A DNA stretch of 64,000 nt. Source: Pseudovirgaria hyperparasitica (Eukaryota > Ascomycota > Dothideomycetes > Acrospermales > Acrospermaceae). The stretch lies in assembly GCF_010093815.1 (NCBI RefSeq), contig NW_022985576.1, positions 1 through 64,000 on the forward strand. The letters are read 5' to 3'. Of this stretch, positions 13,161 through 25,815 are shown piece by piece (the stretch's first letter is position 1; every line of letters starts with the position of its first letter). Under the pieces are notes generated by a model, which saw nothing but the letters and a program-made list of their open reading frames with translations, had not been told where the DNA came from and made no database searches. Both the position numbers and the translations under genes were made by a program.

Positions 13161-16100
13161 TGCGGTTCTCCCGGGGTTCTTCCGACGTATACCGGGGTTC
13201 TTCTAGTATATATCGGGCTTCTTCCGGTATATATACGCGGGTCTACTAGAACTAGGGGAGAGGAAGGTATACGAGCATCTATCGGGCGACGTCCTTAGGG
13301 TACTTATTAAGCTATCGCGTGATATCGGAGGTCCTTATTATACGGATAAGGGCTTATCTTAGGGTATAGAGGCTAGAGCACGTCGCGAGGTAGTAGCGTA
13401 TTATACCTCTCCGGCCGTAGTCCTCGCACTAGAGAGATATATCTAGGACGCCTCTCTAGTAGAGGTAATATAGAAGACCTATAGCGCCTATTCGGGCTTA
13501 GAGGAGTATAGATACTTAGGCCTTCGTTAGCCCTTTATATATCTATTTACTTAGTTCCTTCTAAGGCCCTCGGATCTATTCTAGATACCTATTCTATTAG
13601 GAGGCCTACTAGGCTTTAAGTATCTCCCTCTATTTATTCTAGATCTATAACCGTATAACGCGGCTAAGCTCCTTAGGGCTCTATTAGCTTAGGATAGCAT
13701 CCGGGTTATTTTAAACCTCCTATACGGTCTAGCTCGAGTCCGCCTCTATATGGTATTTATATTATACTTGAGTTCGTCCTATAGTAGAGAGGGCCTAGTA
13801 ATATATGCAGATACGTGTACGTAGTACGACGAAGGTATATACCCTATCTTCTCTACGTTCTTATACTTATTATTTAGTAAAGTATATAAGTCTCTATATC
13901 TAGTAGAAGTCCTATATACTCGTTACGTTTATCTCGCGTTAGAGGAGCGTTATATTAGTAGCTTTATATATACCGGAGATAAGGCGGAGTATACGGTTTT
14001 ATATAGACTTAAGCTTTGCCCGCCGAGCTTATATAAGGGCTATATACTAGTACTCGTGTCCGTATATAAAGGCTAGGCGTACTAGAGAGACGTATAGCTA
14101 TCTCGCCTTATCCTAGACTATTCCCTATATAGATACCGTAATCCGGCGTATAGCGGTTTCTATCTAGAGGGCTCTAGAGACGGCGTGTACCATCTATGGT
14201 CCCTATTTTAGCTTATTATCGATTATAACGCCGAGTGCTCGTATACTCTATACTAGTGGTTCTATAAAGGCGTCGATTTAGGGGCGATGTACTCTCTCCC
14301 TAGTAGCCTATCCTCTATAGTAGTTAATAAAGTATATAAGCTAGTATTTTTTAGGTGTGAATTTTACTCCGTGGCGCTTTACCTACTAGACGCATTTCTT
14401 ATGGTCTCGTTCGAGTCGTATATATATTCTACTAGTACTACTATCGACCGTAAGAAGGTATATATTATCCGCGTATCCGACTACCTCTATATATTCTATT
14501 CCCTAAAGGAGATCTACTATAAAGAAGAGGAAGAGGATCGGGGAGATAGTGCTCCCTTATAGGATGCCGTATACTATCTCCTTATATTCGCTTTGGTATC
14601 TAGGGATATATATTTAAGTAGTCCTTTACGCGAGGAAGGACTATATAAATTATATAATCTACTTAGGTATTCGCCTTATCCGGAGGTTATAGATAAGTCT
14701 TATATAGTTTACCTTATTAAACGCCCCTACTATGTCTAGGGAGAGTAGTATAACGACTCGTCCTTATTTCTATATAGTCTAGATAACCTCGAGGATATAT
14801 TAAATGGCTATAATTAGGGAGCTTTCTACCTTCGCCTTCTGGTTTACTAGAAGAAGGCCGTATACCTATACTACTATACTTATCTTCTTAGTAATTATAG
14901 CTTCTAGTACCTTACTAAGGTAGAAGAGGAGGGCGATCGGCCTCTATCCCTTCAGCGTGTTTAGGCTCTTCCCTAGTTTTAGGAGTATAACTATATATAT
15001 AGTTTAGAAGCTCTATAGGTGGTATTCTATACGGGCGCACGCTCGGAATATATAGCCTATAATCGGTAAGGTCACCTATATAGTCCTCTTAAGGCATTGA
15101 TTCGGAATTCTATCTAGCCCGGGCGCTTTATCGTTCGGGAGTGTCTTAATAGCGCCGAGTATATCGTCGTCCGTGATTTCCCTAGGGATACTTATAGCTT
15201 CCGGGTATTCCGTGCTATTAATATTAAATAGGTCTACGGGTTCTAGGAGAGGGAATATAATCTCTTATAGGATCTCTATTTTCTCGAGGCTTGTAGAGTA
15301 TATCTTTTCTTAATATATAAGAGGGGGTATAAGTGGTGTAGGTGTCGGGGAGGCGGTGCTTTTGGCCCATTTTACTATATACCATAGTCTAGTGGTATTA
15401 CGTGTGTATCTATCTATAACTATATACTACTATTTACATCGCTCGTTGCGGAGGACCTTATCTCGTTATCTTCTCGCCTCTCTCTATTTATTCTACGCTT
15501 TAGGTATATGGTTATAGTATACGCGTGTATATAATCTCTAGACTTCTCGTCTATACTCTCGTACTTAAGATATACTTTTCGGGTCTAGGGGTCTATATAT
15601 TTGGTACGGCACGTGTTTATCTCTTACTCCCTAGTATACCTATAGGAGTATATTCACGGCCTGGTCGATGGCCGGGCCATTAGATATATCGACTATAGAC
15701 GGGTCTAGAATCGTTAATTCCAGGTCCTTTAGGTACTTTTTTTAGTTAGTATCCTTCTATAGCTATCGCCCTCATTAGTCTTAAGGGGTAGATACGTCTA
15801 TTACGGTCTCTATATATTTATAGTCGGAGTCTATCTATATAAGGCTTGGGCGGTAGTATTAAGTTCTATTATAAATATGTCTAGTGGCTAGGGTAAGGTC
15901 GAGTATAGATCCGCCCTTATCTTATTTATGTTTTCGCTAGGTAATCTATTCTACTAGTATAAGAAGGTATAGGAAGCCGTGGTATTGGGTGCGTAGTTCT
16001 CTAGCTCGAAGCTCTTCGCGGGTGACGGTTAGTCCACCCTACTAGCTATAATAGAGGTTAAAGTCTTCTAGGAGGATGTGTTATCCTAGCTCGGTAGTGC

Positions 16101-17916
16101 CCTTAAGCATGTTATCCGCCTAAAGCGATCGGTTCTAATTATATATATTATGTATATGGAGGGGTCCGATATTCGTCTAGAGGTATAGTATTATCTAGAG
16201 GTTATCCCGTTTAGTATATAACTATAATAAGAGTAGGATAGACTTATAGACATGGAAGAGGACTCTCCTCTCCGGTCCTAGGGGGTATATTATATAATAT
16301 CCTAGGTGTGTTATTAGTTTATTCATCTGGTAGTATTTATATAGCTCCTATATAGCGAGTATTATAGCTCCGGTCTCCTCGAGGAGTATCGCCTAGTTCT
16401 TATGTTTATACTATATGTTTGCCTATATAATTAGGAGTATATCTTGGTCTCTTATTAGGTGCTAGGGAATATATAGGCCTATATATTTATTTCTCTAAGA
16501 CGCGACTATCCTCGTACGGCGGCGGCCTTAGTAATTCCTTAGGGTCGTTCTATTATTAGCTTTCTTAGGACGGTTTACTATTTCTAACCGCTTCCTTATA
16601 AGGAGGTAGTCTATAGTAGTAGTATTATAGTAAAGAGAGGAACGGTAGTAGGTCGCATCGTTTATAGCTACCTTACTCCCTTTATCCGGATTAAGTAGAT
16701 ATATTTAGTAACCTATTTGCGTTTCGCGCACGTAGCTAACTACGATAGGTGCTTACCGTCGTAGTTAGAGTACTTTACTATATCCCTATCCCTCTAGCCC
16801 TCTCCTCGTGTCCTATAGGGGCACTTCTAGGTACTATATTCTTATCGATACTACCTATACCTAGTCTTTTAGGAGTACCGCTATACCGTATACCCGTATC
16901 CCTAATAGTTAAAGTACTATATTATCGCCTATGCTCTATCCCATGGTTCCGCTATAAGAAGCTCCCCTTCCGCTAGGAATCCCTCTTACGTAATTTAATA
17001 CGCGAGGGCGGGGTCCTTAAGCTCTACTATTATAGTAGAGTATACCTTTAATCTAGTTTTAATCCCTTATATATTCTTCTACTATACTCTTACGATCTTA
17101 ATTCCTAGGTATTTTCGCTCGTTTAACTATTCTATCCGTATAATATCCTCTTCTCTAATAACCTATCCGCTTATAGGTATAGAGTATATCTATATCGGGT
17201 ATGTGGCCGCCCTAATAGAGGCGCCTAGAAAGATACTACTAATCGCGTTCGGATCGCGTGAGATAGTCTACTACGCGATATTCGTTATCGTGGTAAGTAC
17301 TACTCCTCCTAGCATGAGTTTAGCGGCGACGACGTTTAACTATATTCTCTTTTATTTATTAATCTTACTTACTATATCCTTTAGGGATGCTTACTAGACC
17401 TATACTAGGGTGTCCTTATCCTAGATTACGACGCGTATACTATACGCCATATTACCGGTCCGGGGGGCCCGTGGTATAGCCTCCGGTGTTACTACTATTT
17501 ATACCTATATACTAGGGCGCTTACCTTAAGTAAGTTCCTCCTGGATTCTACGTAGGCTAGCCTCTATTCGGTCGAGTCTACCCTCCGGTCCTCCTAGTTA
17601 TATCTTCTTCTTCTTCTCCGTAATTCCCTTTAGATTCTAGATAAGGTCCTAGAATATATATAGAAGGGTCTTCTAGCCCTCTCCGGCTTCCTTCTCTATA
17701 CATACTACCTAGTAGTTAATATAATCTAGAAGGGTTTCCCCTCTCGGGGTCCCCTTTATTCCGTCTATCTATAGCGGCGTGCGCCTTTAGATGTGTTCTA
17801 CGTTTTAGATAGGTATATAGTTACCCTTAGTAATATTGCTATATAGCCTTTTCTATTATACTAGTAGGGGTATATCCGGTATATACCGGGGTATATTAGT
17901 GCCTAAGGCCGCCATA

Positions 17917-17949
17917 TTTATTAGTTAAGGGCTACCCTTAACTAATAAA
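17917..17949. repeat. LINE 5' palindrome next to ORF1 ATG
   Basis: Perfect arms of 15 bases around CTA. On the minus strand the hairpin ends one base before an ATG at 17,915-17,913 that opens the ORF1 frame (MAALGTNIP...). Confidence 0.85.
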
Positions 17950-18204
17950 AGGGGGTTGGTATATCGGCGTTCTAGTAGCGTGGTCCGTGCCTCTATCTCC
18001 GTAAGGATTTTAAGAGGGTATATATATATCTTTACACGGCGATAACGTCTTGGTTTCGACGCTGCACGTACGTGCGTGTAGTAGTAGTTAGTATACTCGG
18101 TATACTCTATCGATTAAGGTGTGTATCTCGCTGTATTACCCCGAATGGACTAAGTTAGCCTCTTAGGGATGTAAAAGAAGTTTAAATATTAATAATAAAG
18201 TAAA

Positions 18205-19719
18205 CTTCTCGAAGGAATAAAGTATATAGAGATAGTCGGATACGCTAATAATATATATCTCCTAGCTATTAATAATAATACTAACCGAATATATAGACGA
18301 CTAGAATAGGACTATAAGAGGTGCCTCTAGTAGGTAAAACGCTATAGAGTAATGTTCGCCCCGGAGAAATACTAGCTTATATACTTTATTAACCATTAAG
18401 GGAAATAGGTAACTAGAGAAGGTGAATAATGCCCCCGAATTAACGTATTTAACGAACTACTAGCATAAAGTATACACGCGCTCGGAGTTATACTAGATAG
18501 TAAGCTTAAATAGGGACTATAAGTGGTATACACCGTCTCTAGGGCCCTCTAGATAGAAGCCGCTATATAATGGATTATAGCCTCCACGTGGGGAACCGCC
18601 TAGAATAAGGCACGCTAGCTATATATATCTATAGCATGACCCGCCTTCACGTATAGACACGAGTACTAGTACACGGCCCTTATATAGATTAGGCGAATAA
18701 AGCTCGAATCTATATAGAACCGTATACTCCGTCTTATATTAGGCGTATATAAAGCTACTAACACGGTGCTACTACGACGCGAGATAGACGTTATAAGTAT
18801 ATATAACTTCTACTAGATATAGAGGGTAGTATACTTTACTAAATAATAAGTATAGAAACGCATAGGAAATATAGAATATACTTTCGCCATACTACGTATA
18901 CGAATTAGTATATATTACTATATACTCCTATATATAGGCCGGAATTAAATACGGTATAGGTGCTTAATAGAAGCTAACTCTAGCTAAGTAGTATAAGAAG
19001 TCCGAGATAACCCGGACGCTTTTCTAAACTAGTAGAGCCTTTAAGAACTTATAAAAAATATACGGTCGTGGACTTAAGATAAGTAGAAAGAGGCACTCCG
19101 TGCCTACTAGACCTTCTAGTAGAATAGGTACCTAGAGTAGATTTAAGGGCTATAGAAGGAACTAAGTAAATAGATATATAAAGGGCTAACGAAAGCCTAA
19201 GTATCTATACTTATCTAAGCCCGAACGGGCGCTATAGGACTCCTATACTATATCTATAAGAGAGGCGTTCCCGATACCTCCCTATAGTATAAGGTATATA
19301 GCCGGAGAGGTATAATACGCTACTATCTAGCTATATACCCTAACCTCTATATATAACGGTAATAGCTTATTCATGTTACGAAGACTTTAGATATCGTATA
19401 ATGGCTTAATAAGTACCCTAAGGACGTCTCCTAATAGATACTTATATATCTACTACTCCTCTAGTACTAGTAGACCTAGAAATATATACTAGAAGAGACC
19501 CGGTATACGCTGGTAGTAACCCGATATATACCGGAAGAACCCTAGGAGAACCCCGATTATTAGTTAAGGGCAGCCCTTAACTAATAACCTCCGCACCTAT
19601 ACGTACTACCTAAGGGTAAAATAACGGTAATATAGGCTATAGACTAATAGGCGTACCCTATAGCTATATACTTAAGACGAAATAGAGGTTTAATGAGATG
19701 TAGTTATAGATATAAGGAA
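18205..19719 (+). mobile_element. Plus-strand LINE, 3' part, ends at scaffold gap
   Basis: This continues the interrupted plus-strand LINE. The frame resumes at the target duplication (LLEGIKY) and runs straight into the reverse transcriptase active-site block, IVGYANN, where the usual YADD has become YANN by G-to-A change. The rest of ORF2 follows to the 3' palindrome at 19,556-19,588. The sequence stops at the run of Ns inside the 3' untranslated region. Bases 16,599-19,719 recur at 19,730-22,850, so this piece and 21,336-22,850 are probably the same locus represented twice. Confidence 0.75.
19556..19588. repeat. LINE 3' palindrome with unchanged CAG core
   Basis: Core reads CAG here while the duplicated copy at 22,687 reads TAG. 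This shows the pre-RIP form of the palindrome, GGGCAGCCC. Confidence 0.85.
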
Positions 19720-19729
19720 NNNNNNNNNN
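19720..19729. other. Assembly gap (10 Ns)
   Basis: Ten undetermined bases. The sequence right of the gap restarts at the sequence found 3,131 bases earlier, which suggests two overlapping contigs scaffolded without being merged. Confidence 0.98.
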
Positions 19730-21047
19730 TAAGGAGGTAGTCTATAGTAGTAGTATTATAGTAAAGAGAGGAACGGTAGTAGGTCGCATCGTTTATAGCT
19801 ACCTTACTCCCTTTATCCGGATTAAGTAGATATATTTAGTAACCTATTTGCGTTTCGCGCACGTAGCTAACTACGATAGGTGCTTACCGTCGTAGTTAGA
19901 GTACTTTACTATATCCCTATCCCTCTAGCCCTCTCCTCGTGTCCTATAGGGGCACTTCTAGGTACTATATTCTTATCGATACTACCTATACCTAGTCTTT
20001 TAGGAGTACCGCTATACCGTATACCCGTATCCCTAATAGTTAAAGTACTATATTATCGCCTATGCTCTATCCCATGGTTCCGCTATAAGAAGCTCCCCTT
20101 CCGCTAGGAATCCCTCTTACGTAATTTAATACGCGAGGGCGGGGTCCTTAAGCTCTACTATTATAGTAGAGTATACCTTTAATCTAGTTTTAATCCCTTA
20201 TATATTCTTCTACTATACTCTTACGATCTTAATTCCTAGGTATTTTCGCTCGTTTAACTATTCTATCCGTATAATATCCTCTTCTCTAATAACCTATCCG
20301 CTTATAGGTATAGAGTATATCTATATCGGGTATGTGGCCGCCCTAATAGAGGCGCCTAGAAAGATACTACTAATCGCGTTCGGATCGCGTGAGATAGTCT
20401 ACTACGCGATATTCGTTATCGTGGTAAGTACTACTCCTCCTAGCATGAGTTTAGCGGCGACGACGTTTAACTATATTCTCTTTTATTTATTAATCTTACT
20501 TACTATATCCTTTAGGGATGCTTACTAGACCTATACTAGGGTGTCCTTATCCTAGATTACGACGCGTATACTATACGCCATATTACCGGTCCGGGGGGCC
20601 CGTGGTATAGCCTCCGGTGTTACTACTATTTATACCTATATACTAGGGCGCTTACCTTAAGTAAGTTCCTCCTGGATTCTACGTAGGCTAGCCTCTATTC
20701 GGTCGAGTCTACCCTCCGGTCCTCCTAGTTATATCTTCTTCTTCTTCTCCGTAATTCCCTTTAGATTCTAGATAAGGTCCTAGAATATATATAGAAGGGT
20801 CTTCTAGCCCTCTCCGGCTTCCTTCTCTATACATACTACCTAGTAGTTAATATAATCTAGAAGGGTTTCCCCTCTCGGGGTCCCCTTTATTCCGTCTATC
20901 TATAGCGGCGTGCGCCTTTAGATGTGTTCTACGTTTTAGATAGGTATATAGTTACCCTTAGTAATATTGCTATATAGCCTTTTCTATTATACTAGTAGGG
21001 GTATATCCGGTATATACCGGGGTATATTAGTGCCTAAGGCCGCCATA

Positions 21048-21080
21048 TTTATTAGTTAAGGGCTACCCTTAACTAATAAA
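21048..21080. repeat. LINE 5' palindrome (duplicated block)
   Basis: Identical to 17,917-17,949 at offset 3,131; probably the same locus counted twice. Confidence 0.8.
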
Positions 21081-21335
21081 AGGGGGTTGGTATATCGGCG
21101 TTCTAGTAGCGTGGTCCGTGCCTCTATCTCCGTAAGGATTTTAAGAGGGTATATATATATCTTTACACGGCGATAACGTCTTGGTTTCGACGCTGCACGT
21201 ACGTGCGTGTAGTAGTAGTTAGTATACTCGGTATACTCTATCGATTAAGGTGTGTATCTCGCTGTATTACCCCGAATGGACTAAGTTAGCCTCTTAGGGA
21301 TGTAAAAGAAGTTTAAATATTAATAATAAAGTAAA

Positions 21336-22963
21336 CTTCTCGAAGGAATAAAGTATATAGAGATAGTCGGATACGCTAATAATATATATCTCCTAGCTAT
21401 TAATAATAATACTAACCGAATATATAGACGACTAGAATAGGACTATAAGAGGTGCCTCTAGTAGGTAAAACGCTATAGAGTAATGTTCGCCCCGGAGAAA
21501 TACTAGCTTATATACTTTATTAACCATTAAGGGAAATAGGTAACTAGAGAAGGTAAATAATGCCCCCGAATTAACGTATTTAACGAACTACTAGCATAAA
21601 GTATACACGCGCTCGGAGTTATACTAGATAGTAAGCTTAAATAGGGACTATAAGTGGTATACACCGTCTCTAGGGCCCTCTAGATAGAAGCCGCTATATA
21701 ATGGATTATAGCCTCCACGTGGGGAACCGCCTAGAATAAGGCACGCTAGCTATATATATCTATAGCATGACCCGCCTTCACGTATAGACACGAGTACTAG
21801 TACACGGCCCTTATATAGATTAGGCGAATAAAGCTCGAATCTATATAGAACCGTATACTCCGTCTTATATTAGGCGTATATAAAGCTACTAACACGGTGC
21901 TACTACGACGCGAGATAGACGTTATAAGTATATATAACTTCTACTAGATATAGAGGGTAGTATACTTTACTAAATAATAAGTATAGAAACGCATAGGAAA
22001 TATAGAATATACTTTCGCCATACTACGTATACGAATTAGTATATATTACTATATACTCCTATATATAGGCCGGAATTAAATACGGTATAGGTGCTTAATA
22101 GAAGCTAACTCTAGCTAAGTAGTATAAGAAGTCCGAGATAACCCGGACGCTTTTCTAAACTAGTAGAGCCTTTAAGAACTTATAAAAAATATACGGTCGT
22201 GGACTTAAGATAAGTAGAAAGAGGCACTCCGTGCCTACTAGACCTTCTAGTAGAATAGGTACCTAGAGTAGATTTAAGGGCTATAGAAGGAACTAAGTAA
22301 ATAGATATATAAAGGGCTAACGAAAGCCTAAGTATCTATACTTATCTAAGCCCGAACGGGCGCTATAGGACTCCTATACTATATCTATAAGAGAGGCGTT
22401 CCCGATACCTCCCTATAGTATAAGGTATATAGCCGGAGAGGTATAATACGCTACTATCTAGCTATATACCCTAACCTCTATATATAACGGTAATAGCTTA
22501 TTCATGTTACGAAGACTTTAGATATCGTATAATGGCTTAATAAGTACCCTAAGGACGTCTCCTAATAGATACTTATATATCTACTACTCCTCTAGTACTA
22601 GTAGACCTAGAAATATATACTAGAAGAGACCCGGTATACGCTGGTAGTAACCCGATATATACCGGAAGAACCCTAGGAGAACCCCGATTATTAGTTAAGG
22701 GTAGCCCTTAACTAATAACCTCCGTACCTATACGTGCTATCTAAGGGTAAAATAACGGTAATATAGGCTATAGACTAATAGGCGTACTCTATAGCTATAT
22801 ACTTAAGACGAAATAGAGGTTTAACGAGATATAGTTATAGATATAAGGAAGTTTTTCTCTATAGGGTTTCTTCTTATATAGTAGCTTAGACTAGAGGAGG
22901 CATAGGCCTATAGAGTACTACTCTACCTAGTTATATAATATTATTATTATTATTATTATAGAA
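21336..22963 (+). mobile_element. Plus-strand LINE 3' part with complete 3' end
   Basis: Same sequence as 18,205-19,719 up to 22,850, then the remaining 3' untranslated region and an (ATT)n tail ending at about 22,963. Joined to 8,740-12,892 it gives an original element of about 5.8 kb. The active-site block again reads YANN. After the 3' palindrome (22,687-22,719) come about 245 non-coding bases before the tail. The junction reads ATTATAG, like the other LINE tails here. Confidence 0.8.
22687..22719. repeat. LINE 3' palindrome (duplicated block)
   Basis: Matches 19,556-19,588 apart from a TAG core and neighbouring transitions. Confidence 0.8.
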
Positions 22964-25102
22964 AGAAAAAAGAAAAAGAAGAAGAAGAAGAGAATTAAAT
23001 ACTAAAGAAAAAGATCTAGAGACTAGTATATTCTAATAGATCTATAGATTAGTCTAATAGAGCCCTAATACTAATACTAGAGAAATACCGCCTATACTAT
23101 AATAGAAGATTAGTAAGAGAATATAACTAGAGTCTAGAATTAAACCTATATTTAATTCTACTAGACTACTATATCTATTATCTAGATAATTATCTAGAAG
23201 ATAATAGTACTAGAAATATAGTTAGTAATTATTTATCTAGAGAGTCTAAATAGTCTTATATAGAAAGTAGACTAGCTACTTATAAAGACTATAAAGCCTT
23301 TATAGTTTTTAGAATCTAGATAAGGTTCTTATAGATATCTAGTCTAAACTAATTATTAGCTAAGTATTATAATATAGAACTAGAAGAGAAAAGAACTTAT
23401 ACTCTAGTATTAGTTAAATAGATCTATACTATATAAGTAATATAAGTAATCTCTAGTCTAAAATACTCGGTTAATAGTTATTATAATAAGGAATTCTAAG
23501 TAACTTATAAGTTCTAATAATTTATCTTTCTTAAGGTATAATAAATATAAGAGTAAGTTTAATTTAACTAGGTAAACTAGTAGAGTCTAACATGAATAAT
23601 ATAGAGTCTAGTACTTACTACTTAGTTAGTATAGTCCTTACTAGCTAGGGTATAGCCCTAGTAGTAAATAATATTATTTATCTATAGAATCTAAGTATTA
23701 GTAACTAGACTCTAACTAGATAAGAAAGAAGAATCTAGTCTTATAATAGAGAATAATAAGGTTATTAGAGTCTAGAAAAATAGAAGAAAAACTATATCTT
23801 TATACCTAGAACTCTTAAAATTATAAATAGGTCTTTATAAATAGAATATTATAAATAAGATATCTATAATATATAAGTATCTATTTATATATAACTCTAA
23901 AATATATAAATAACCCTTATTTATATACTCTTAATAGATAAGTAAATAGTTCTAGTATATATAATAATAGATACTCTATTAACTAAGAAGTACCTAGTAT
24001 AGATAGATTAATATAAAAATAGTTCTTAATTAGAGAACTAAACCCTTTCTTCTATATACTTAATAATAGATCTAAGATCTAAGAAGATATAGAGCTAAAT
24101 CAAAGTAGATATATAGATAGTATAGCTAGTAGAATTTTACTAGACTTACTATATAAATATATATATTAAGTCTAAGTAGTCTAGCTTATAGAGAGTACTA
24201 TATATAGTAATAATAGAGATTACTACTATACTATAGTAATAATTATTACTACTAAGGTAAGAATAAATACTATTATATTAGAAGTTATTTATAGAAGAAT
24301 AGTTATTTATCTAGTACTAGAGATATAGATATAAAAGAAGCTACTAACTTAGAAATTAAACTATCTTCTATAAATAACCTATAATAGATTTAATAGATAG
24401 ATTCTTTTAATAGAAGATATATATACTATAATCTAATAGTAGATATTAAGTCTACTTACTAAGGCCTATATTAGAGAGTATTATATATAATAATAACTAT
24501 TACTATAAATTAATAGTAATTACTATTATAATAAGTAAGTATAGAAGAATAGCTTTAAAAATAGTTTCCTAGAAGGCTAGTAGGAATAGACTAGATAATA
24601 CTTACTTATAAGTAGTCTTCTACTAGTATAGACTCTAGTAATAAATAAGTAGAGAGAGAGAGTAGTATTAAGGGTAGACTCTAGATATACTTAACGCTAG
24701 TATACTATATCTATACTATTACTATTTTCTTACTTAATAAGACTAAGTAAGTCTCTTTTTAATAGTATACTTTCTTCTATATCTTAAGAAAGCTAAGTAG
24801 ACTATAGCTTTCTCTCTTATTAAACTTATTATATTCTATAAATACTCTTATATCTATATATATGTTATATTTCTATAATATATATAATATTAAAATTAAA
24901 ATTAATATTAAAGCTATAGATAAAGAATTTAAAGTTAAAAAAATCCTAGAGTCTAGAATTAGTAATAGAATACTAGAATATCTAATTAAGTAGAAAGACT
25001 ATAGATATAAATTAAATACTTAGAAACCTAGAGAATATTTAATAAACTACTAGTAACTATTATAGAAGTTCTATTAAATAAATCTAGATTTATCTAGTTC
25101 TC
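22964..25102. other. AT-rich decayed DNA, unassigned
   Basis: It starts with a short purine run (GAAAGAAAAAAGAAAAAGAA), then gives CA/TG-depleted sequence without a recognisable frame. It is the left flank of the Gypsy insertion and ends with the TTCTC target duplication at 25,098-25,102. Probably an older repeat. Confidence 0.5.
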
Positions 25103-25330
25103 TGTAAGAATAGGGTTATTAGATAGTAGTATAGTTAGATAGAATAATATAGTATATTCTATCCTAGAACGAATTACTACTAAACCCTTTTAGTAGAAAT
25201 CTAAGAGTATATATATAAAGGGACGCCGATCTATCTAGCACGTAACTATTTACCGCCCTTCCCGCCACCTCCTAACTCTATTAGCTAAGGTATATATAGA
25301 TTAGATTATATCTAAGGCTAAGTCCTAATA
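25103..25330 (-). repeat. Gypsy 3' LTR (left)
   Basis: 228 bp, starting TGTAAGAATAGGG and aligning without gaps to 32,287-32,514. The end corresponds to ...CCTAACA in the partner. The inner edge is followed by a pyrimidine-rich run, the polypurine tract when read on the minus strand. Confidence 0.93.
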
Positions 25331-25815
25331 ATTATCCCTTCTCTCTAGGAAGCTACCCTTAGCGACCTAGATTATTATCTATCTCTATATCTCTATTCTA
25401 AGTCTCGTAAGACCTTAGTCGTTCTCTATACTTTATCTTAGATATTTACTAATATTTACTAATCTAAGATTTATATAAGCGTTTTTCTAATAAACTAGAG
25501 TTTATCTATTCTAGATTCTTATATAGGTAAGATTACCTAATTAGGCCTAGCGTATCACGTAATATAATTAGGTAAGCCTAGGTACTACCTATATTAAAAT
25601 CTTTTCTTAGAAATATTCCTTTCTTTAAAAAACTTCTTAACTCTTTATAGAGTTTTTTAGATTATTAGATATATTACCTAATCCTTATAGATATAGATTT
25701 ATATAGATTTACTATAATTTAGTACGATTTATATAATTTACTAATTTTCGTACTATATTTAGCTAGTAATAGTAATAATTTATAATAATCTATATAAATT
25801 AGTAATAATTATAAT

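Larger units (their letters stand above)
12893..18183 (-). mobile_element. Full-length Tad-like LINE, minus, nested in a LINE
   Basis: The copy begins on the plus strand with an (AAT)n tail, so its 3' end is on the left. The 3' palindrome is at 13,128-13,160. Reverse transcriptase lies around 14.0-15.3 kb, with the PGPDG-type block near 15,110 on the minus strand, and the endonuclease GDFN motif is near 16,060. ORF1 follows to about 17,915, where the apparent ATG (ATGGCGGCC) abuts the 5' palindrome at 17,917-17,949. A 5' untranslated region of roughly 235 bases ends at about 18,183. Length about 5.29 kb. Stops of the Gln/Trp type break both ORFs. Flanking 21-bp duplications show insertion by target-primed reverse transcription; about 21 extra bases lie between its 5' end and the right duplication. 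Confidence 0.85.
19730..22850 (+). repeat. 3.1-kb near-identical repeat of 16,599-19,719
   Basis: Constant offset 3,131. The block repeats the ORF1 half of the minus LINE, its 5' palindrome (21,048-21,080), and the resumed plus LINE with its 3' palindrome. I found only about eight differences, all transitions; one is near 18,424/21,555 and seven crowd into the last 160 bases before the gap. A true duplication of this length should itself have been mutated by RIP, so an unmerged contig overlap is more likely, with a mixed consensus at the contig end. Confidence 0.85.

Noticed and set aside
14287-14562. 91-codon plus-strand frame
   Set aside because: Antisense to the ORF2 reverse transcriptase region of a minus-strand LINE; same explanation.
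16749-17397. Plus-strand open frames of 64-75 codons, repeated at 19,880-20,528, with relatives at 48,984-49,241 and (minus) at 10,001-10,279
   Set aside because: They are antisense to LINE ORF1. RIP makes stops from CAA, CAG, CGA and TGG in the sense frame, so antisense frames stay open longer; conservation follows from homology of the LINEs.
12893-22963. Repeated units as a CRISPR array or satellite
   Set aside because: The palindromes are kilobases apart inside retroelements, with no spacer-repeat periodicity.
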